Assembly: GCA_022822245.1 (NCBI GenBank)
Contig: JAJECB010000019.1
Span: 1 to 10,685 of the forward strand
DNA length: 10,685 nt
Source: Gammaproteobacteria bacterium
Lineage (GTDB): Bacteria > Pseudomonadota > Gammaproteobacteria > HK1
Direction of reading: 5' to 3'
This document shows, piece by piece, positions 5,772 to 10,685 of this stretch; positions within the stretch are counted from its first letter, which is position 1, and each line of letters opens with the position of its first letter. A model generated the notes under the pieces. The model searched no databases. It was not told the origin of the DNA and saw only the letters and a list, made by a program, of their open reading frames with translations. Made by a program: the position numbers and the translations under genes.

Positions 5772-7832
5772 TCACGCCAGGGTCTTGCGGATGGCCTCGA
5801 TGATCTGCGGCTCCCCCGGAATGAAGAGCTGCTCGAGGGCTGAGTTGTAGGGTACCGGGGTCGACGGGGCGCCGACCCGCTGCGGGGGCGCTTTCAGCGC
5901 GTCGAAGGCGCGCTCGGTCACCGCGGCGACGATTTCGCCGCCGAAGCCCGCGAACTTGCACGCCTCGTGGGCGACCACCAGCCTTCCCGTCTTCCGCACC
6001 GACTCCGCGATGGTCTCGACGTCGAGCGGTGCCAGCGTCCGCGGGTCGATGACCTCCACCGACACCCCCTCGCGACGCAGCCGCCGCGCCGCCTGCATCG
6101 CCTTTCGCACCATCGCGGACGTCGCGACGACGGTGACGTCGGTCCCCTCGCGCCGCACTTCCGCGACCCCGAGGGGGAGGGTGTAGACCTCCTCCGGCAC
6201 GGGGCCGGAGAGGAAGTAGAGGAGCTTGTGCTCCAGGAAGACGACCGGGTTCGGGGTCCGGAGCGCCGCGAGCAGCAACCCCTTCGCGTCGTAGGGGGTG
6301 CTCGGGGCGGCGACGATGAGGCCCGGGATGTGCATGAACCAGGTCTCGAGGCTCTGCGAGTGCTGGGCGGCGAGCTTGACTCCCGCCCCCAGGGGCGCGC
6401 GCACCACCAGCGGCACCCGCGGCCGCCCGCCCAGCATGTACCGGATCTTGGCCGCCTGGTTGACGATCTGGTCCGCCGCGAGGATGAGGATGTCCATGAA
6501 CTGGATCTCGACGATGGGGCGCGCGTCCGCAAGCGCGAGCCCTACCCCGAGACCGGTGATCGCCTGCTCCGAGATGGGGGTGTCGCGCACCCGCTCGGCC
6601 CCGAACCGTTCCTTGAGCCCGGTCGAGACCCCGAACACCCCGCCGCCCTCGGCGACGTCCTCGCCGAAGAGGAGGATCCGCTCGTCCGCGGCCATCGCCT
6701 GGTGGTGCGCCTCGTTCAAGGCGCCCGCGTACGAGAGGATCCGGTTCTCGTCCGCCTCGGTCCTCGGGGGCGGGGTCTCCTCCCACGGGTCGTCGCAGAA
6801 GACCCCTGCCGTCAGCATCTCCGGCCCCGGCTCCTCCGCCGCCTCGGCCGCCTCGACGGCGGCCTCGATCCGCGCGCGCTCCTCGTCGTCGATGGCCGCC
6901 GTCTCGCTCTCCGGGAGGCCGTGGTGCTCGTGCAGGCGCCGTGCAAGCGCCGGCAGCGGGTCCCGCGCCTTCCACGACGCGATCTCCTCCTCGCTTCGCA
7001 CCGGGCGGTCGTTCCGGAGCGAGTGCCCCATGTAGCGGTAGGTCTGGCACTCGATGTAGGAGGGACCCTCGCCGGCCCGCCCCCGCTCGATCGCCGCGCC
7101 CACCGCCGCGCGCACCGCGTGCACGTCCATCCCGTCCACCACCTCGGCCGGAATGCCGAAGCCCGCGGCGCGCGCCGCGATGTTCTCCCCCGCCTGGGAG
7201 ATGGCGTACGGGGTGGTCATCGCGTACTGGTTGTTCTCGCAGATGACGATGATGGGCAGCTTCCACACCGCCGCGATATTCAGGGTTTCGTAGAGGATTC
7301 CCTGGTTCGCCGCCCCGTCCCCGTGGAACGCGACCGCGACCCGGCGCTCGCCCCGGAGGCCCGCCGCCATCACCGCCCCCGCCGCGTGGGGGACGCCGGC
7401 GCTCACGAGCCCGTTGCACCCCAGCATGTTGAGGTCGAGGTCCGCGATGTGCATCGAGCCGCCCTTGCCGCCGCAGTAGCCGTTCGCGCGCCCGAGGAGC
7501 TCCGCCATCATCGCCCCGACGTCCGCGCCCTTGGCGATGCAGTGCCCGTGGCTTCGGTGGGTGCCGGTGACGAAGTCGTCGTCCGTCAAGTCGAAGAGGG
7601 CGCCGACCGCCACCCCCTCCTGCCCGACGCAGGTGTGGGCGGTGCCGTAGACCTTGCCGTCGCCGAAGAGGGTGACGAGGCTCTCCTCGAAGGAGCGGAT
7701 GCGCCGCACGAGGCGGTACATCCGGAGGTCGTCGGCGAGGTCCGCCGGCTCGTTCGGCCGGGGGGCGGCGGCGGACGCGGCAGCGTCCGGATTCGGATCG
7801 GCGGGAAGCGGGTTCGGATGGGCGGTGGCCAT
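5772..7832 (-). CDS. TPP-dependent 2-oxoacid/acetoin dehydrogenase E1, alpha and beta subunits fused
   Basis: The 686-residue protein fuses E1-alpha (about 35-335) and E1-beta (about 362-686), which are separate in pyruvate, branched-chain and acetoin dehydrogenases (AcoA/AcoB). The alpha part has THRSHGH (91-97), GGKGGSMH (121-128), the thiamine diphosphate/Mg motif from GDGAANQG (171-178) to NN (200-201), and YRYMGHS (265-271). The beta part has GEDVAEGGG with the catalytic-type Glu E391, ISEQAITGLG (420-429), HSQSLETWF (491-499) and the transketolase C-terminal segment VEVIDPRTLAPLD (592-604). A Glu/Ala-rich linker joins the halves. Such enzymes decarboxylate a 2-oxoacid or cleave acetoin and reductively acylate a lipoyl domain; the free lipoyl protein at 2255-2497 is the obvious partner. 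The start at 7832 matches the first plausible N-terminus. An AGGAG lies 13 bases upstream, somewhat far. The open frame continues upstream to 8012 with no family similarity. Substrate class cannot be fixed. Confidence 0.94.
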   Translation of the reverse strand: MATAHPNPLPADPNPDAAASAAAPRPNEPADLADDLRMYRLVRRIRSFEESLVTLFGDGKVYGTAHTCVGQEGVAVGALFDLTDDDFVTGTHRSHGHCIAKGADVGAMMAELLGRANGYCGGKGGSMHIADLDLNMLGCNGLVSAGVPHAAGAVMAAGLRGERRVAVAFHGDGAANQGILYETLNIAAVWKLPIIVICENNQYAMTTPYAISQAGENIAARAAGFGIPAEVVDGMDVHAVRAAVGAAIERGRAGEGPSYIECQTYRYMGHSLRNDRPVRSEEEIASWKARDPLPALARRLHEHHGLPESETAAIDDEERARIEAAVEAAEAAEEPGPEMLTAGVFCDDPWEETPPPRTEADENRILSYAGALNEAHHQAMAADERILLFGEDVAEGGGVFGVSTGLKERFGAERVRDTPISEQAITGLGVGLALADARPIVEIQFMDILILAADQIVNQAAKIRYMLGGRPRVPLVVRAPLGAGVKLAAQHSQSLETWFMHIPGLIVAAPSTPYDAKGLLLAALRTPNPVVFLEHKLLYFLSGPVPEEVYTLPLGVAEVRREGTDVTVVATSAMVRKAMQAARRLRREGVSVEVIDPRTLAPLDVETIAESVRKTGRLVVAHEACKFAGFGGEIVAAVTERAFDALKAPPQRVGAPSTPVPYNSALEQLFIPGEPQIIEAIRKTLA

Positions 7833-7969
7833 GGTCGGGGGTTCACTCCTCGGAACGGCGGCCGGGACGCGAGCCGCTTGCCGCGTGGGGATGCGGGAAA
7901 GGAAGGGGACCTGTATCCATGGCTGACGAACGTGCAGACGGTGTGGAGTTGTGGCCGAATCGGCGCGGC

Positions 7970-8026
7970 GTCGGGTTACGCCTTCGGCTGACCCGACCTG
8001 CCCACAGGCCAACGGCCCCTGGTGGG
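7970..8026 (-). promoter_or_regulatory. two tandem stem-loops upstream of E1
   Basis: gtcgggt (7970-7976) pairs perfectly with acccgac (7991-7997), with an inner GCC/GGC around TTC. Next to it, cccac (8001-8005) pairs with gtggg (8022-8026), continuing with AGG/CCT after a one-base bulge. In a minus-strand transcript they would lie about 140-195 bases before the E1 start codon. They may be an attenuator, an RNA regulatory element or a protein site. I recognise no known riboswitch consensus; the TPP riboswitch core is not apparent despite the TPP enzyme downstream. Confidence 0.35.
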
Positions 8027-8122
8027 TCGATTAGCGCAGCGTGATCCGACAACAAGCGATCCGGGCACTTCTGTCAGTCATGGATATGAGCTCCAAGGGA
8101 AGGGCAGGGGAGGGTAACCGGC

Positions 8123-8158
8123 GTGCCGCACCGCCCGGGGCGGCACGGACGGTGCGGC
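8123..8158 (-). terminator. possible terminator hairpins after the binding-protein gene
   Basis: About 35-70 bases beyond the stop at 8193, gccgcaccg (8125-8133) pairs perfectly with cggtgcggc (8150-8158), a 9-base stem. A competing 7-base stem, gtgccgc (8123-8129) with gcggcac (8140-8146), uses the same bases. The two folds are mutually exclusive. No T-run follows on the minus strand, so this could be a Rho-assisted end, an mRNA-stabilising structure or an attenuator setting the ratio of binding protein to downstream enzymes. Confidence 0.4.
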
Positions 8159-8192
8159 GCGGTTCGGTGCGCCCGTGGGCGCCGTGCGCCGG

Positions 8193-9206
8193 CTACATGC
8201 CGGGCAGCTCGTAGTCCACGTTCTCGGGCGCGGCCGCCTTCAGGGTTGCGTCGTAGAGGAAGCTCCGCCACCAGTCCTTGCTCGGATCCGCCGGCATCAC
8301 CTCTCGCAGCACGAGGTTGTTGTAGTCGTTGACCATGTTGTCGACTTCGTGCTGGTGGAGGTGGGTGCGGAAGGTGCACTTCTTGGTGATCGAGTTCGAG
8401 AGGTCCGGGTCGAGCTTGATCACGTCGCTGATGACGCTCGCCGCCCAGTCCTTGTCCGCCTGCATCCTCGCCGCCGTGTCGGCCATGACCTTGAACAGGG
8501 TCGCGGCCTTCTCGGGGTTCGCGGCCGCCCACTGCTTGTTGCCGCAGATCGAGTTCGACGGCTCCCAGAGGCCTTCGCTCGTCAGCATCGTGTGGGTGCC
8601 CTTGACGGAAATGACCCCGCGGGAGACCCAGGGCTCCCAGGCCGCGTAGGCGTCGATGTCGCCGCGCTCGATGGCGGCCACCATCTCGGGCGCCTCGACG
8701 GGAATCACCTCGTAGTCGTCGATGCTGTGGCCTGCCTTCTCGACGACGGTGGTGAAGAAGACTTCGCTCCCGGTTCCGAGGGCGAGGCCGACCTTCTTGC
8801 CCTTCAGGGCCTCGAGGTCCGCGATGTCGTCGCGCGACACGACGCCGTCGTAGCCCCGGTAGCCCGCGCCGGCCGCGAACATGCCGGCCTTGTCGGGGTC
8901 CTTGTCGTGGGTGGTCATGCAGGCTCCCCCGCTTCCCATGGCGAAGTGAAAGTCGCCGGTGAGGATGAACGGGACCTGGCGCGATCCGGACGCGCCGGTG
9001 ACGAGCTTGGTCTTGAGCCCCGCCTCCTCGAAGGCGCCGATCGCGTGGGGTACGTAGAAGACGCCGAAGCAGGGGTCGGCTCCGGTCGCGATGACGATCT
9101 CTTCGTCGGCCTGCGCCGGCCCGACGAACGAGAAGGTGCCGAGGAGGGCGGCGACGGCCAGGGTGCGGCCGGCCCGCGCGGCCCGGGATGGGAGATGACG
9201 AGTCAT
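8193..9206 (-). CDS. NitT/TauT-family ABC transporter substrate-binding protein
   Basis: The 337-residue product is a secreted type-2 periplasmic binding protein of the NrtA/SsuA/TauA kind. Residues 1-33 form a Sec signal peptide: Arg-rich n-region, hydrophobic AVAALLG core and an AQA-D cleavage site. The mature protein opens with the usual beta strand and loop (EIVIATGADPCFGVFYVPHAIGAFEEAGL, about 36-64). It continues with a GxASGSRQVPFILTGDFHFAM segment (71-90) and the interdomain LKGKKVGLALGTGSE (134-148). The family-typical GDIDAYAAWEPW follows at 182-193. AAGGAGGA precedes the ATG by 6 bases, an excellent ribosome site. It most likely delivers ligand to the fused ABC protein at 3995-5659, though the E1 gene lies between them. 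Known family ligands include nitrate, alkanesulfonates, taurine and pyrimidine precursors; several Cys and Trp residues might line this pocket, but the ligand cannot be read off. Confidence 0.92.
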   Translation of the reverse strand: MTRHLPSRAARAGRTLAVAALLGTFSFVGPAQADEEIVIATGADPCFGVFYVPHAIGAFEEAGLKTKLVTGASGSRQVPFILTGDFHFAMGSGGACMTTHDKDPDKAGMFAAGAGYRGYDGVVSRDDIADLEALKGKKVGLALGTGSEVFFTTVVEKAGHSIDDYEVIPVEAPEMVAAIERGDIDAYAAWEPWVSRGVISVKGTHTMLTSEGLWEPSNSICGNKQWAAANPEKAATLFKVMADTAARMQADKDWAASVISDVIKLDPDLSNSITKKCTFRTHLHQHEVDNMVNDYNNLVLREVMPADPSKDWWRSFLYDATLKAAAPENVDYELPGM

Positions 9207-9324
9207 GTGGGTTCCTCCTTCACGAGGATTCTTCGGTCAAGTGGCCGCGGCCCGCCCGGCAGCGCCCTTCTCACCGATTCGGCCGGGAGGAAGGGCGATC
9301 CGCGCCGACTGACGGCTCGGGTCG

Positions 9325-9350
9325 AGTCTACACAACAATCATGTCAACAA
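9325..9350 (-). promoter_or_regulatory. candidate promoter/operator upstream of the binding-protein gene
   Basis: On the minus strand a perfect -35 hexamer TTGACA (9347-9342) directly follows the T-rich end of the gntR terminator. A matching -10 at 16-18 bases is not obvious; TAGACT (9330-9325) is too close. TTGTTG occurs twice in direct orientation 12 bases apart (9350-9345 and 9338-9333), which could be a repressor site for the neighbouring GntR protein. The region lies about 120-145 bases before the binding-protein start. Hexamer and repeats are seen; function is inferred. Confidence 0.3.
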
Positions 9351-9385
9351 AAAACAAAAAATCTTCCGCGCCGGGATTCGGCGGA
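9349..9385 (-). terminator. intrinsic terminator of the GntR-family gene
   Basis: Read on the minus strand, TCCGCCG-AATCC-CGGCGCGGA (9385-9365) folds into a GC-rich hairpin with a 2-base bulge. After AAG it is followed by two T6 runs separated by one G (9361-9349). It starts about 50 bases after the regulator's stop at 9436, so gntR transcription probably ends here and the binding-protein gene needs its own promoter just beyond. Confidence 0.65.
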
Positions 9386-9435
9386 TCGAGAGACGTTCTC
9401 GCCCGGTCCGGGGCGCCGGGGACGGTGCCTGGCCT

Positions 9436-10113
9436 CTACCCCGCCGCTTCGCGCGCGCGCTCGCGCTCGGAGTCGGTCGCGCGGTCGAGGTTCGCCATGA
9501 TGTGCTCTTCGGTGAGCTCCTTCGCGCCCCCGATGTTGCCGTTCGCGAGGTGGTCCCGGATCTCGTAGTGGTAGTTGAGGGAGCGGCGGGTCGGGAAGCT
9601 GGTCCCCATCAGGCGGTAGCGCACCGGGAGGGAGATCTCGTTGACGTAGTGCAGGACCTGGGCGATCGGCTTGTTCTCGGTGAAGTCGATGATCGCCTGG
9701 TGGAACTCGCTGTTCTCCAGGAAGTAGCCGTCGATGTCCTTTTTCTTGAAGCAGACCTCCATGATCTGGAGGCGCCCGTCGAGGACCTGCACGAGGTCCG
9801 TGAGGTCGCGTCCCTCGAGGTCGCTCACCACCATCCCTTCCAGGGTGCGGCGGAGTGCATAGATGTTGCGGATGTCCTCCGGGGAGTACTCGCGCACCCG
9901 GAACCCGCGCCGCTGCTGGTGCTCGACGAGCCCGTTCTGGAGGAGGAGCCGGAGGCTCTCCCGGACCGGCCCCCGGCTGCTCCCGTAATGGGACTGGATC
10001 TCCATCTCCCGGAGCGGCTGGCCGGGCTGGAGGTCGCCCGTGATGATGCGCCAGCGAAGCTTGTTCAGGATGAAGTAGGCGAGTGTCTGCGGAAGTTCAT
10101 TGTCCGGTTGCAA
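9436..10113 (-). CDS. GntR-family transcriptional regulator, FCD (FadR/VanR-type) subgroup
   Basis: The 225-residue protein is a cytoplasmic DNA-binding regulator with an N-terminal winged helix-turn-helix (about 10-75): LQPGQPLREMEIQ (28-40), recognition region SSRGPVRESLRLLLQNGLV (45-63) and the wing RRGFRV (68-73). An all-helical FCD effector domain follows (about 80-215). Likely metal/effector ligands are H138 (EFHQAI), H182 (YHYEI) and H204 (TEEHI); the usual Asp four residues before the first His is N134 here. FCD proteins commonly bind small carboxylic acids and repress nearby catabolic genes. That fits a local regulator of the transporter and E1/ALDH/SDR genes, although the hydantoinase-like gene on its other side is also possible. 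The start is TTG at 10113, chosen because GGAGGAG lies immediately upstream and the next in-frame Met would cut into the winged helix. A strong intrinsic terminator follows the gene. Confidence 0.92.
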   Translation of the reverse strand: MQPDNELPQTLAYFILNKLRWRIITGDLQPGQPLREMEIQSHYGSSRGPVRESLRLLLQNGLVEHQQRRGFRVREYSPEDIRNIYALRRTLEGMVVSDLEGRDLTDLVQVLDGRLQIMEVCFKKKDIDGYFLENSEFHQAIIDFTENKPIAQVLHYVNEISLPVRYRLMGTSFPTRRSLNYHYEIRDHLANGNIGGAKELTEEHIMANLDRATDSERERAREAAG

Positions 10114-10117
10114 CGGC

Positions 10118-10123
10118 TCCTCC
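10118..10123 (-). promoter_or_regulatory. strong ribosome binding site for a TTG start
   Basis: GGAGGA on the minus strand lies 4 bases before the TTG at 10113. It is what justifies the rare TTG start of the GntR-family gene; no in-frame ATG lies nearby. Confidence 0.65.
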
Positions 10124-10144
10124 CAGCGTTCTTGTGCGCTGCTT

Positions 10145-10171
10145 CCCTTCGTGCCTCAGGATGCCGAAGGG
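10145..10171. other. 7-bp inverted repeat in the hyuA-gntR intergenic region
   Basis: cccttcg (10145-10151) and cgaaggg (10165-10171) are exact inverted repeats around a 13-base loop, about 30-60 bases before the gntR start. No T-run follows on the minus strand. It might be a weak terminator for the upstream gene or an operator at the gntR promoter; neither is demonstrated. Confidence 0.4.
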
Positions 10172-10251
10172 TCGGGGCCTCCGGGCTCGCCGCGCGTACC
10201 GGCCGCCGCGGTGGCGCCGGAGGAGGGGGTGGTTCGCATGTTCTCTCGCCG

Positions 10252-10685
10252 TCACGATGACGGCGCCTCGCGAACGACATGCAGGGTATCACGCTCGTCG
10301 CGCCGGCAGCTCCAGCCCGGGAAGACCACCGTGGTCGCCCCCGTCTCCTCGATGATCGCCGGCCCCGGAAACGGTGCGTCGACGGGGATGTACCCGCGGT
10401 CGAGGACCGGGACGTCGTCGATCCCCTCGTCGAACCAGACCCGCCGCCGCTCGATGATTCCGGCGCCGCTTACCGCCGCTCCGCCGCTCCCGCCGCTCCC
10501 ATTTCCACCGTTCCCGTTCCCGGCCGGCACCTCCACCTCCGCCACCGGCTCGGGCACCCGCGCCGGGACGATGCCGGCGAGGCGCGCGTTCACGATCTCG
10601 ACCGGCTGGTCCTCGCTCGCGTGTCCGTAGAGCTTGGCGTAGGTGCGATGGAACTCGGCGAGCACCGCATCGGCGGAAAGCGGAG
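10252..10685 (-). CDS. hyuA: hydantoinase/oxoprolinase HyuA-like protein, C-terminal fragment (cut by window edge)
   Basis: The open frame enters from the right edge with no start and ends at TGA 10254-10252, leaving about 144 codons of a gene normally near 700. The fragment matches the C-terminus of the hydantoinase A/5-oxoprolinase family. PLSADAVLAEFHRTYAKLYGHA and VEIVNARLAG appear near the start. The classic PFPGPAIIEETGATTVVFPGW block comes near the end, where family members have GPAIIEE and xTTxxxPGW. Such proteins are the ATP-dependent lactam/hydantoin-opening subunit, usually paired with HyuB. Between the two conserved parts is a Gly/Asn/Ser-rich linker (GNGNGGNGSGGSGG) at about 10524-10483, longer and simpler than I would expect. 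The gene may belong to a neighbouring amidohydrolase operon; whether the GntR protein controls it is open. The first visible codons reach base 10683, and the two last bases belong to a codon completed outside. Confidence 0.88.
   Translation of the reverse strand, partial: PLSADAVLAEFHRTYAKLYGHASEDQPVEIVNARLAGIVPARVPEPVAEVEVPAGNGNGGNGSGGSGGAAVSGAGIIERRRVWFDEGIDDVPVLDRGYIPVDAPFPGPAIIEETGATTVVFPGWSCRRDERDTLHVVREAPSS

Larger units (their letters stand above)
7833..8192. other. gene-free interval between SBP and E1 genes, hairpin-rich leader
   Basis: I see no credible coding sequence here; open frames on both strands are low-complexity Arg/Pro-type shadows. It separates the stop of the binding-protein gene (8193) from the E1 start (7832), both on the minus strand. 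It should hold the 3' end of one transcript and the promoter and/or 5' leader of the next. Structure seen: alternative hairpins at 8123-8158 just after the binding-protein stop, and two successive hairpins at 8001-8026 and 7970-7997 upstream of E1. A TTGTTGT element on the minus strand (8055-8049) is shared with the region upstream of the binding-protein gene. I could not find a convincing sigma-70 -35/-10 pair. Confidence 0.6.

Noticed and set aside
5967..7991. Very long open frame on the plus strand opposite E1
   Set aside because: It is Arg/Pro/Asp/Val-rich with no family resemblance, and lies antisense to a fully motif-supported gene. High-G+C coding DNA commonly leaves such frames open.
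7833..8192. TPP riboswitch in front of the TPP-dependent E1
   Set aside because: I could not find the conserved CUGAGA and ACCUGAU-type core segments on the minus strand; only generic hairpins are present.
8175..9500. 441-codon plus-strand frame opposite the binding-protein gene
   Set aside because: It is antisense to a gene with signal peptide, ribosome site and family motifs; the translation is a compositional shadow.
1..10685. CRISPR array, tRNA, rRNA, transposase or integrase
   Set aside because: No regularly spaced repeats, cloverleaf, rRNA-like stretch or mobile-element protein was seen on either strand.

Overview
The window reads as one stretch of a high-G+C bacterial chromosome (about two thirds G+C or more by eye) joined at its left end to a short block of clearly lower G+C. 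Strong Shine-Dalgarno sequences (AGGAGG, GGAGGA), Sec signal peptides, NitT/TauT-type transport genes and FCD-type GntR regulators fit a high-G+C proteobacterium or a similarly organised metagenomic lineage. The sequence alone does not fix the taxon. Every gene I can support lies on the minus strand, so the genes read from right to left.

Right to left: (1) 10685-10252, the 3' end of a hydantoinase/oxoprolinase (HyuA-like) gene, cut by the window edge. (2) 10113-9436, a GntR-family FCD regulator with a TTG start, closed by a convincing intrinsic terminator. (3) 9206-8193, a Sec-exported NitT/TauT-type substrate-binding protein. (4) A 360-base gene-free stretch holding several GC-rich hairpins. 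(5) 7832-5772, a fused alpha+beta E1 of the 2-oxoacid/acetoin dehydrogenase family, thiamine diphosphate dependent. (6) 5659-3995, a NitT/TauT-type ABC transporter in which ATPase and permease are one polypeptide. (7) 4011-2569, an NAD(P)-dependent aldehyde dehydrogenase whose start overlaps the transporter's stop. (8) 2497-2255, an 80-residue stand-alone lipoyl domain. (9) 2156-1395, a classical SDR dehydrogenase. (10) In the low-G+C block, 1225-113, a dGTPase-family HD hydrolase that looks shortened at its C-terminus.

Genes 2-9 make a coherent catabolic unit. A small, probably anionic or polar substrate would be bound in the periplasm and imported by the fused ABC protein. The SDR and aldehyde dehydrogenase would carry out oxidation steps. 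The TPP-dependent E1 would decarboxylate or cleave a 2-oxo or acyloin intermediate and pass the acyl group to the free lipoyl domain. The GntR protein is the likely local regulator. The striking feature is what is missing: there is no E2 acyltransferase core, no peripheral-subunit-binding domain and no E3 dihydrolipoamide dehydrogenase in the window. The substrate cannot be named from the sequence.

The low-G+C dGTPase block looks acquired and unrelated to the catabolic unit. Its family includes anti-phage dNTP-depleting enzymes, but a defence role here is only a possibility.
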